Position numbers and translations under genes: made by a program. The notes below the pieces were generated by a model. It ran no database searches, was not told the origin of the DNA, and was given only the letters and a program-made list of their open reading frames with translations. From Candidatus Gastranaerophilales bacterium (GTDB taxonomy: Bacteria; Cyanobacteriota; Vampirovibrionia; Gastranaerophilales; Gastranaerophilaceae), in assembly GCA_910587245.1 (NCBI GenBank), contig CAJULX010000031.1, positions 1 to 22,597 of the forward strand: DNA of 22,597 bases, in the 5' to 3' direction. Below are positions 14,945-21,558 of this stretch, one piece after another (positions within the stretch are counted from its first letter, which is position 1; the number at the start of each line of letters is the position of its first letter).

Positions 14945-15770
14945 GTGTAAATTTTCCTATTTTTCCGTCTCTGAAATTAGTTAAAATAAACTGCGCACAC
15001 CTTGTTATATCAGGTTTCCCCGCTTTTACAATCCAGTTTCTTTTAAGCGCAATATTTTCAATTGTTATATCACAATTATCTAAATTGTAATAATCTCTTA
15101 AATTTTGTTCATATTTTGTACTTAAAATTTTTAAAAGTTCCGCTGCCGCATATTCATTATCATAAGAATTTTCGCCTATTGAATTTACAAAAGCCAGTTT
15201 CAGTGCCGCCTCCTGATTTTCCTGTTTCATAGGGATAATCCCCGGGGTATCAAGAAGTTCAATTTTTTCATGCACTCTCACCCACTGCTGCTGTCTTGTA
15301 ACACCGGCTTTTGCGCCGATTTTTGTTTTTGATTTTTTAATTAAACGGTTTATCGTGCTTGATTTGCCGACATTTGGCATTCCCGCTACCATAACACGGA
15401 CAGGGCGCGGTAAAAGCCCTTTTAATACCATTTTATCAATAACGGGTTTTGATATTTCAATAATCTTATTTATTATTAAATTAGTGTCTTTTGCCCCTGC
15501 ATTTGTTGTTAAAAGGCAGATGGCGCCCGTTTTTTCTTCAATTATTTTTTTCCATTTTAAATTCTCTGAAGGGTCTGAAAGGTCGCATTTATTTAAAAGA
15601 ATAATCCTTGGCTTATTTTTAAAGAGTACTTCCGTGCTACCATAAGAGCTTGATACAGGAATGCGCGCATCCAGAACTTCAAGAACAACATCAACAAGGT
15701 TGAGTTTTTCTTTTAAAAGCCTTTCCGCTTTTGCAATATGCCCGGGGTACCAGTGTATGTGATTATTCAT
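14931..15770 (-). CDS. rbgA: Ribosome biogenesis GTPase RbgA/YlqF
   Basis: A circularly permuted GTPase needed for late 50S assembly. 279 residues from the chosen ATG at 15770, close to the family's 280. The G motifs run in permuted order: NKCD (G4) in 'IILLNKCDLSD', then TTNAG (G5-like), then 'VAGMPNVGKSSTINRL' (G1), the 'GAKAGVTRQQQW' switch (G2) and 'LLDTPGII' (G3). The N-terminus 'HIHWYPGHIAKAERLL' is the family signature, which fixes the start. An upstream in-frame Met at 15854 lies inside the rplS terminator and is rejected. AAGGCGG precedes the ATG at about 4 bases. Its C-terminus overlaps rnhB. Confidence 0.96.
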   Translation of the reverse strand: MNNHIHWYPGHIAKAERLLKEKLNLVDVVLEVLDARIPVSSSYGSTEVLFKNKPRIILLNKCDLSDPSENLKWKKIIEEKTGAICLLTTNAGAKDTNLIINKIIEISKPVIDKMVLKGLLPRPVRVMVAGMPNVGKSSTINRLIKKSKTKIGAKAGVTRQQQWVRVHEKIELLDTPGIIPMKQENQEAALKLAFVNSIGENSYDNEYAAAELLKILSTKYEQNLRDYYNLDNCDITIENIALKRNWIVKAGKPDITRCAQFILTNFRDGKIGKFTLDEY

Positions 15771-15821
15771 TTTGCCGCCTTGTGCTTTAGCATGTGCAAC
15801 TTTAATATTGCCGTTATACTT

Positions 15822-15858
15822 AAAAATGCCGCAAAAGAATATTCCCTGCGGCATTTTT
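15822..15858 (-). terminator. Terminator after rplS
   Basis: AAAAATGCCGCA (15822-15833) and TGCGGCATTTTT (15847-15858) form a perfect 12-bp stem with a 13-base loop. It is T-rich on the 3' side in both directions. It lies 20 bases after the rplS stop on the minus strand and before rbgA, so rplS can be expressed far above rbgA-rnhB. Confidence 0.88.
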
Positions 15859-15878
15859 TAAACCTTTATTTTTTCAGT

Positions 15879-16232
15879 TTATCTTTTTTCAAGCTTTTCT
15901 CTGATTCTTGTAGCTTTGCCTGAACGTTCTCTTAAATAATATAATTTAGAACGTCTAACGTCACCCTTTCTTAATACTTGAATTTTTTCAATTCTGGGTG
16001 AGTAAATAGCAAAAACTCTTTCAACACCAACGCCCTGGAAGATTTTTCTTACAGTGATTGTTTTGTTGATTCCTGAACCGTGTTTTTTAATAACGGTGCC
16101 TTCAAAAGCCTGTGTTCTTTCTTTGTTGCCTTCAATAATTCTAACGAATACTTTAACGGTATCGCCGGGGTTTGTTTCAGGCATTTCTTTCTGCGTATAT
16201 TCTTTTTCTAATTCGCTGATGATAGGATTCAT
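15879..16232 (-). CDS. rplS: 50S ribosomal protein bL19
   Basis: 117 residues, the family's usual length. bL19 lies at the 30S-50S interface. The diagnostic stretches are 'PGDTVKVFVRIIEGNKERTQ', 'FEGTVIKKHGSGINKTITVR' and 'GVGVERVFAIYSPRIEKIQV', followed by 'GDVRRSKLYYLRERSGKATR' near the C-terminus. AAGGAAAAGG precedes the ATG. It has its own terminator and then leads into rbgA and rnhB, the widespread rplS-rbgA-rnhB order. trmD, often upstream in other bacteria, is absent; a small HTH gene lies there instead. Confidence 0.98.
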   Translation of the reverse strand: MNPIISELEKEYTQKEMPETNPGDTVKVFVRIIEGNKERTQAFEGTVIKKHGSGINKTITVRKIFQGVGVERVFAIYSPRIEKIQVLRKGDVRRSKLYYLRERSGKATRIREKLEKR

Positions 16233-16293
16233 TTTATTTACCTTTTCCTTATTTTATTAATATTTTTAACACATTTAATCTATTGTACACTTG

Positions 16294-16322
16294 ATACTAC
16301 ATTAAACACTAATAATATTCAA
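16294..16322 (-). promoter_or_regulatory. Candidate promoter of rplS
   Basis: On the minus strand, TTGAAT (16322-16317), 17 bases, then TAGTAT (16299-16294). Each box matches the consensus at four of six positions. The start site would be near 16287, with a leader of about 55 bases. A TACAAT a little further downstream is a second -10 candidate without a partner. Nothing else is evident in the 178-base gap. Confidence 0.4.
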
Positions 16323-16410
16323 GTACAATTTGTAAATATTTTTTAAGATTTCTTAAAAAAGCTAAATAAAACTAAACAATCTGCTTTGAAAATACTTTTG
16401 CAAGCGGAAA

Positions 16411-16629
16411 TTATATTCTTGAACTGTCTTTTGTAAGTTCCACATTGTAACCTATAATGCGGCAAATGAGCTCCACCTCTTTAAAACTGATAATTTCCTT
16501 TCTTATTCTGTTTGAAATAAGCTGATTTGTATATTTTCTGCCCGTAATTTTTGTGAGCTCTTCCGCTAATTCGACATAATTCCAGCCTGCTGCAATAATC
16601 ACGCTTTTTATTTTGTCTCTTATTCCCAT
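16411..16629 (-). CDS. Small HTH (XRE-like) DNA-binding protein
   Basis: 72 residues from the ATG at 16629. The whole protein is one helix-turn-helix domain: 'IRDKIKSVIIAAGWNYVELAEEL' (helices 1-2), the characteristic wing-like insertion 'TKITGRKYTNQLISNRIRK' with the recognition helix, and 'SFKEVELICRIIGYNVEL' as the closing helix. This is the compact XRE-like family common in Firmicutes and gut bacteria, often an autoregulator. No good ribosome site precedes the ATG; a GTG at 16647 and a TTG at 16668 are in frame, but the TTG lies inside the opposite promoter. It is transcribed away from the giant prepilin gene, and the shared 140-base control region carries a 14-bp inverted repeat that this protein could bind. 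Confidence 0.78.
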   Translation of the reverse strand: MGIRDKIKSVIIAAGWNYVELAEELTKITGRKYTNQLISNRIRKEIISFKEVELICRIIGYNVELTKDSSRI

Positions 16630-16640
16630 AATTAAACATG

Positions 16641-16669
16641 TTGACACATGGGGATAGATTTTGTACAAT
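16641..16669 (+). promoter_or_regulatory. Near-consensus sigma-70 promoter of the prepilin gene
   Basis: TTGACA (16641-16646, perfect), exactly 17 bases, TACAAT (16664-16669, five of six). The start site would be near 16676, leaving a leader of about 95 bases. It is the strongest promoter seen in the window, so it probably needs repression. It overlaps the possible upstream starts of the divergent HTH gene. Confidence 0.8.
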
Positions 16670-16705
16670 TCATGATAATAATGAATTATATATTATTATC
16701 ATGAA
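16669..16705. repeat. Perfect 14-bp inverted repeat, likely operator
   Basis: TTCATGATAATAAT (16669-16682) and ATTATTATCATGAA (16692-16705) are perfect inverted copies around a 9-base AT spacer. The repeat begins at the last base of the -10 box of the plus promoter and covers about -7 to +30, a classic repressor position. A minus-strand TATAAT (16690-16685) lies in its centre, so one bound protein could control both directions. Each arm also contains a TTCAT element that recurs at 16708. Confidence 0.7.
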
Positions 16706-16771
16706 AATTCATTAATAAACTTAATATTGTTAAGTTGTTTTATTGTTTATCTTAAAGTAAAGGTTACGAAA

Positions 16772-19546
16772 ATGAAAAATTGTTTATCGTCTTTGCGGCA
16801 GTTTCCGCCTGCATTTTCTCTTGTTGAAATGCTTATGGCGCTCCTTGTCGCCTCATTATTGCTTGCAGCCCTCGCCCCCGTCATGACAAGAAGGGTTAGC
16901 GAAAATGTCAATGTGACGGGAATCGGATACAATAAAGAACTAAAGCAAAAAACACTGGAGCTTGAATTTAATTCTGAAGACTGTTCTGTTATAAAAACCG
17001 ATAGCGACGGCAGTGAATATTGTGAAGGAACATTTGAAGTCCCTGTTAAATTTAAAGGAAACGCAATAAAAGTAACTGTAATAGGTGCGGGCGGCGGAGG
17101 CGGAACCGCTCCCACTGCAGGATATACCGAATATACAAATGCAGGAAGCACAAATACATTTACCGTACCTTCCATGACAGGAAATATAGAAGCCACGTTA
17201 ATAAGCGGCGGTGCGGGCGGCGGAGGCGGCGGAACAAAAAAAGTATTAAAAGAATTTACGACTGTCGGAAACAATACGTTTACCATTCCTGAGGCCTTAA
17301 AGAATAAATACGCTCTGGTTGATATTTGTGGCGGCGGCGGAAGAGGCGGCTCTATTGCCTTAAATTCCTGCTGGAGCGGCAGTAATATATTTTATCAGGG
17401 CACCGGAGGCGGCGGTTCGGGCGGTTATTATCAAAATAAATATACACGTTTTCCCGGCGATAATACTGTACAAGTGTATGTTGGTGCAGCAGGGGGTGTT
17501 CCGGCTATAATTTGGGATAGTGTAATGTTTTCGCTTACCAGAACAGATTTTTCAAAAGGAAACGGTGCAAGTGCCGAAGATGGTTCTGGCGGTGCAGGCG
17601 GCGGTACAAGTAATCCGTATGTTCAAGGACGAATTGGAGGAAAAGGCGGACATTCTGCAGGCGGAAGCGGCGGCGCTTATGTTGGCAACTGCGGTCTGGT
17701 AGGCGGCGGCGGAGGCGGAGGCGGGGCAAGCCGTTTGTGTTCCGGTGGGCAAAGCTGTTATCTTTATGCAGGCGGCGGTGGCGGCGGCGGTGGTGAACCC
17801 ATACGTATAATGAAATCCCCCGGTGTTATAGCTGCTGCACTTAGCGGAGGCGGCGGTGGCGGCGGCGGAGGTACGGGTCTTGGCGGAAACGGCGGTGGGA
17901 GTTCTGAAATGGACAACGGTTGCGTAGCATATGGCGGAGCTGGCGGAAAGCCGGGTGGAAACAATGGCGGGCAGTCGGGATGTAATAATGCAAATCCTGC
18001 AACATCCGGTGCAGGCGGCAATTCACCGTTATCCAAATATCCCAATTATTGCGCCGGCGGGTATGGCGAAGGATATAATAATACCTACAGCGACAGGAAA
18101 TATAGAGACATGTGGCATATAGCTCAGCCTTATCCTGCCAGAAACGGTATTGTTGCAATAACATATCTTGATTATGGCCCGGGAGGCTCAGGCGGCGGTG
18201 CTGCGCATATTGTTCCCGTGCAAAATGTTAAAGCCAATTCCGGTGAATCATTGAGTGTAAAAATCGGAACAGGAGGCTCAGGCGGCACTGCAGGTATTAT
18301 AAACAGTAATTCAACAATAACAAGCCCAACTGTCGGTCAGGGGTCAAATACAAATATAACTCCTATGGTTACAAGTATATCCAGAGGTTCTTCCGTTATT
18401 TTGTCCACCCCGAATAATGCAAACAAGGGTCTTTATGGCGGTGCACCCACAGGCCAGATTCTCGGTGCTTCTATTGCTCCTTATTACGGTGTGGCCGGAT
18501 TTTTAACAAACGGCATACCTAACTCGTTTGGCAGTGTTTCCGTTTCAGGTTTTGGTAATACTACGGGCAAAACGGCAAATAATACATTAACAGTTGCTGC
18601 AAACACTTATCCTGATTTATCAACCGGGGGTGACGGCGGTACAATAACCACCCCGTTTACGGGCACCTGTACGCCGGGCAAGGGCGGAACCAAAACATCC
18701 GTAAACGGTGCAAACGCTTCCGGATACGGCTGTGGAGGCGGAGGCGGTTTTGCCTTCGGAAAGGGCGGTAATGGTTCTGGCGGTTATGCGAGAATATCCT
18801 GGAATCAGTATTGGGATGCGGCAAATAATGCATATAAGCTGGCAGGTATTGGTGCCGGCGGCGGTGGAGCAAGCGGAAATATATTTACATTCAATATGGA
18901 TGCTAAACCCGGACAGATGGTGACATTTAGGATAGGAAAAGGCGGGAAAGGGGCTTACGTATCCAGTAACAATGTAATTAATGCCCAAAAAGGCGGAGAC
19001 ACTTTATTTGGGGATATAAAAGCCGCAGGCGGTGCGGGCGGCGGCAATGTATCGCTTAACCCTTCATATAATTCAGCTGCTGCAATAAGTAATACAAATA
19101 ACCCTTTAATTAACGGTAAAGGCGGAAAAAACGCTTCGGCAAAAATGTGTATGGCAGGAAACAGCAAAGATTACAGCAGTGATATTAAAAGATGCATAAA
19201 AGGCAGCGAAGGCGCAGACGGAATAAATACAACAGGCGGAAAAGGCGGTGATTTAAAGGCTATAACCGTTGAGGTTTTTACCTATACGCTTAATTCGGAT
19301 AATGAAACTGTTGGAACCGGCGAAAAGAAAATTATATCAGGTATAGGCGGAGATGGTGGTATACAGGGAGATAACAGTAACGGTAAAGATGCAAATACCG
19401 ATAATAAATATGGTTCGGGCGGCGGCGGAAGCGCCATAAGAAACCTTGGACAGGTATCTTCATCATCCCAGACAAATATAACAAGCAACCCTACAAAGGG
19501 AGGCAACGGCTCGAACGGTAAAATCTTCCTTGAATGGTGGGAATAA
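16772..19546 (+). CDS. Giant glycine-rich type IV prepilin-like protein
   Basis: 924 residues from the ATG at 16772 (AGG 8 bases before; an in-frame TTG at 16727 lacks support). The N-terminus is a class III prepilin signal: 'LRQFPPA' then FSLVEMLMALLVASLLLAAL, with probable cleavage between A14 and F15 and the conserved Glu at mature position 5. The remaining 870 residues are Gly-rich, with runs of up to eight Gly, and Cys appears in spaced pairs. At least three modules are visible, each closing with a G-x-G-x-[IVF]-x-[IFL] strand and an aromatic: 'RNGIVAITYLDYG' (near 18140), 'GSGGYARISW' (near 18775) and 'GSNGKIFLEWWE' (end). A second recurring element is a strand followed by I-G-x-GG-x-GG ('LSVKIGTGGSGG', 'VTFRIGKGGKG'). 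This resembles glycine-rich domains of phage tail tips. The likely role is a surface adhesin or minor pilin; ordinary pilins are about 150 residues. Confidence 0.88.
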   Translation: MKNCLSSLRQFPPAFSLVEMLMALLVASLLLAALAPVMTRRVSENVNVTGIGYNKELKQKTLELEFNSEDCSVIKTDSDGSEYCEGTFEVPVKFKGNAIKVTVIGAGGGGGTAPTAGYTEYTNAGSTNTFTVPSMTGNIEATLISGGAGGGGGGTKKVLKEFTTVGNNTFTIPEALKNKYALVDICGGGGRGGSIALNSCWSGSNIFYQGTGGGGSGGYYQNKYTRFPGDNTVQVYVGAAGGVPAIIWDSVMFSLTRTDFSKGNGASAEDGSGGAGGGTSNPYVQGRIGGKGGHSAGGSGGAYVGNCGLVGGGGGGGGASRLCSGGQSCYLYAGGGGGGGGEPIRIMKSPGVIAAALSGGGGGGGGGTGLGGNGGGSSEMDNGCVAYGGAGGKPGGNNGGQSGCNNANPATSGAGGNSPLSKYPNYCAGGYGEGYNNTYSDRKYRDMWHIAQPYPARNGIVAITYLDYGPGGSGGGAAHIVPVQNVKANSGESLSVKIGTGGSGGTAGIINSNSTITSPTVGQGSNTNITPMVTSISRGSSVILSTPNNANKGLYGGAPTGQILGASIAPYYGVAGFLTNGIPNSFGSVSVSGFGNTTGKTANNTLTVAANTYPDLSTGGDGGTITTPFTGTCTPGKGGTKTSVNGANASGYGCGGGGGFAFGKGGNGSGGYARISWNQYWDAANNAYKLAGIGAGGGGASGNIFTFNMDAKPGQMVTFRIGKGGKGAYVSSNNVINAQKGGDTLFGDIKAAGGAGGGNVSLNPSYNSAAAISNTNNPLINGKGGKNASAKMCMAGNSKDYSSDIKRCIKGSEGADGINTTGGKGGDLKAITVEVFTYTLNSDNETVGTGEKKIISGIGGDGGIQGDNSNGKDANTDNKYGSGGGGSAIRNLGQVSSSSQTNITSNPTKGGNGSNGKIFLEWWE

Positions 19547-19587
19547 CAGGGACTTTAATAAATTTTTACGACTAAACAACTTTTTTC

Positions 19588-19622
19588 AGGTGCTGTTTTT
19601 TGTAACCTCAGCACCTTTTTTT
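19588..19622 (+). terminator. Terminator of the prepilin gene
   Basis: AGGTGCTG (19588-19595) and CAGCACCT (19609-19616) form a perfect 8-bp stem with a 13-base loop, followed by a run of T residues (to 19622). It lies about 40 bases after the stop codon and directly before the next gene's -10 box. Confidence 0.9.
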
Positions 19623-19626
19623 ATCG

Positions 19627-19642
19627 TATAATCCTGTTTATG
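19627..19642 (+). promoter_or_regulatory. -10 box giving a possibly leaderless transcript
   Basis: A perfect TATAAT (19627-19632) ends seven bases before the ATG at 19640, so transcription would start at or next to the A of the start codon. No Shine-Dalgarno is present, in agreement with a leaderless mRNA. The -35 position falls in the loop of the preceding terminator and does not match the consensus. Confidence 0.5.
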
Positions 19643-21358
19643 AAAAGATTTTGGGCAGTTTTTATAATAATATTATCCTCTCTTATTTTTCTTGTTTTGG
19701 AACGTCAAAACATAGAATATTACAGGGTTTTAGAGGTTATTGAGGGGGATAAATTTTACATAGATTTAAACAAAAACGGTATAAAAGATAAAGACGAAAT
19801 TTTTCATGTTAAGAATGTAAATGCATTCCCTTCAAAATATAATTCCAAAGTTGAAGAATATGCTGAAAGATACGATATTACAGTATGTGAGGCGCTTTCG
19901 CTCGGGGAGGCGGCAAAAAATTTTGCAAAAGAAAAACTTGAAGGCAAGGAAATTTCTTTTAAAAACCCGCCTGTTCCTTATAACCCGCGCTATTATTACC
20001 GTTTTGCGGAAATTTTAACGGAAGATAATAAAGATTTCGGGATTATACTCCTTGAAGAAGGTTTGGGATTTGCATATGAAAGTAAATCGGGAAGCAAAAA
20101 ATTCAACCCGTATAAAGTTTTTGAAAATTTAAAAAAATTGAAGAAAAATGCCGCATTTTATTCTAAAACTTGTTTGAAAAACGAAAAGCAGGATTTTAAA
20201 AAAGATAAGCAAAATCAAGGGTTTCAACGTGATGTAAATCTGAAAACGCCGATATATACCGAATCTCCCGTGCGCAAATTCGGTGACGTTACGGTTTTTT
20301 TAATAAACCCCAATACCTTAAATAAGCCCTCAAATACCTGCAAAACCGCCGCCTGTAGGGCAATTTTAACCAATATAGGCAATGCTCAAAAATCAATAGA
20401 TTTTGCGCTCTACGGGTTTGAAGGACAGAATGAAATTTTGAAAGCCTTAATAGAAGCTAAAAACAGGGGTGTGAAGATAAGGGGTGTTGTTGATTCAAAA
20501 GCCGATAACTCTTTTGTATACAGGGATACAACAAAATTAATTTCTAATTTTCAAGCTATATCTGATTTTAAAGCTCCTTTTATGCACAATAAATTTTTTA
20601 TCTTTGATGAAAAATCTGTAATCACAGGCACAATGAATATTTCAGCTTCAGGCTGCGGCGGATACAACGCAAATACGGTGGTTTTAATAGAAAATTCCTC
20701 TGCGGCAGCCGTTTTCACGCGGGAATTTGAAAATATGTATGGCGGAAACTTCGGCACTGCAAAGGAAAACAACTCCAAACAGGTTATTTTAAATGACGGT
20801 ACAAGCCTTGATATTTATTTTTCACCGATGGGAAACCCTCTCTATGAAGGCATTTTACCCTTGATTAAACGCGCAAAGCAAGAAATATTCATAAGTATCT
20901 TCTATTTAACAAATAAAGAAATCATAGAAGCCTTGATAGAAGCGAAAAACAGGGGTGTTGACGTGAAAATAATTTATGACGCCGTCGGTGCAAATGCAAT
21001 GAAGGAGCGGGTTAAGCGGCTAAGAGCATCGGGTGTGTTTTTGAAGGTTGAAAACTGGGGCGGAAAAGACCATGAAAAAAATATGGTGATAGACGGAAAA
21101 ATTTTTATAACAGGAAGCGCAAATTTTTCAAATTCCGGTATGAAAAAGAATGATGAAAATGTTTTAATATTCAAAAACCCTGAAATTGCAGGATTTTACA
21201 GGGAGTATTTTTTAAAATTGTATCATTCGGTTGATAATAAGTATTTAAAATTCATTCCGCGTGCTGAAAGTTTTGAGAGCGGAAACTCTTGCTATGACGG
21301 GATAGATAACAATTTTGACGGGAAAACGGATTTTGAAGATGCAGGCTGTAAACGCTGA
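19640..21358 (+). CDS. SNase-like plus phospholipase D-like fusion protein, exported
   Basis: 572 residues. An N-terminal membrane segment or signal (WAVFIIILSSLIFLVL, 4-19) is followed by a thermonuclease (SNase)-like domain (about 28-175: 'YYRVLEVIEGDKFYIDLNKN', later 'YYYRFAEI' and 'GIILLEEGLGFAY'). It includes a DLNKNGIKDKDE calcium-loop-like insert. Two PLD domains follow. HKD1 is at about 316-323 ('MHNKFFIFDEKSVITGTMN') and HKD2 at about 478-485 ('HEKNMVIDGKIFITGSANFS'), both complete, so a phosphodiesterase acting on lipid or nucleic acid is expected. The C-terminus carries 'CYDGIDNNFDGKTDFEDAGC' (551-570), the Cys-framed D-x-D-N calcium motif of secreted proteins. In the SNase part the usual R-x-x-x-x-D region reads HVKNVN, so that domain may be inactive. 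Extracytoplasmic nuclease or phospholipase is the best guess. Confidence 0.9.
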   Translation: MKRFWAVFIIILSSLIFLVLERQNIEYYRVLEVIEGDKFYIDLNKNGIKDKDEIFHVKNVNAFPSKYNSKVEEYAERYDITVCEALSLGEAAKNFAKEKLEGKEISFKNPPVPYNPRYYYRFAEILTEDNKDFGIILLEEGLGFAYESKSGSKKFNPYKVFENLKKLKKNAAFYSKTCLKNEKQDFKKDKQNQGFQRDVNLKTPIYTESPVRKFGDVTVFLINPNTLNKPSNTCKTAACRAILTNIGNAQKSIDFALYGFEGQNEILKALIEAKNRGVKIRGVVDSKADNSFVYRDTTKLISNFQAISDFKAPFMHNKFFIFDEKSVITGTMNISASGCGGYNANTVVLIENSSAAAVFTREFENMYGGNFGTAKENNSKQVILNDGTSLDIYFSPMGNPLYEGILPLIKRAKQEIFISIFYLTNKEIIEALIEAKNRGVDVKIIYDAVGANAMKERVKRLRASGVFLKVENWGGKDHEKNMVIDGKIFITGSANFSNSGMKKNDENVLIFKNPEIAGFYREYFLKLYHSVDNKYLKFIPRAESFESGNSCYDGIDNNFDGKTDFEDAGCKR

Positions 21359-21441
21359 TATATCAAGTATTTTTAACTTGTTTGCACACACCGTATTTTT
21401 CGGGTAATATATTATTAAACAGATAAATTAGGATAAGAACA

Positions 21442-21549
21442 ATGGAATTTTTCAGAAGGAACAGAAGAATAATAGTAGGAATCCTTGTAATTACCGTTGC
21501 AGCCTGGATGATAGGCCTGACCATCGTTTTGCCTCTTCTTGCAAACTAA
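21442..21549 (+). CDS. Small single-pass membrane protein (35 residues)
   Basis: ATG at 21442 with AGGA 8 bases before it, ending TAA at 21549. The product starts with a strongly basic head (MEFFRRNRRI), then one hydrophobic span (about 11-33, 'IVGILVITVAAWMIGLTIVL') and ends LLAN. The positive-inside rule puts the N-terminus in the cytosol. It lies 9 bases before the M23 peptidase and is probably co-translated with it. A weak promoter (TTGCAC at 21382, N17, TAATAT at 21405) may drive the pair. The sequence recalls the N-terminal anchor of SurA/PpiD-type proteins, but the frame stops. A regulatory small membrane peptide or an anchor partner of the hydrolase is possible. Confidence 0.6.
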   Translation: MEFFRRNRRIIVGILVITVAAWMIGLTIVLPLLAN

Positions 21550-21558
21550 TTAACATTT

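Noticed and set aside
15771..15854. 28-residue N-terminal extension of RbgA
   Set aside because: The upstream start lies inside the rplS terminator stem; family homology begins at HWYPGH and a Shine-Dalgarno precedes the later ATG.
16630..16668. N-terminal extension of the small HTH protein (TTG start at 16668)
   Set aside because: The start would fall in the plus-strand -10 box and inside the inverted repeat; the domain is complete from 16629.
17200..17900. Apparent tandem DNA repeats (GGCGGCGGAGG-like), considered as a repeat array
   Set aside because: They are irregular glycine codons within one intact coding frame, with no constant unit or spacer, so neither CRISPR nor a minisatellite.
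17764..18045. Proline-rich open frame antisense to the prepilin gene
   Set aside because: Poly-Pro is the mechanical antisense of GGN glycine codons; other frames over 16747-19506 arise the same way.
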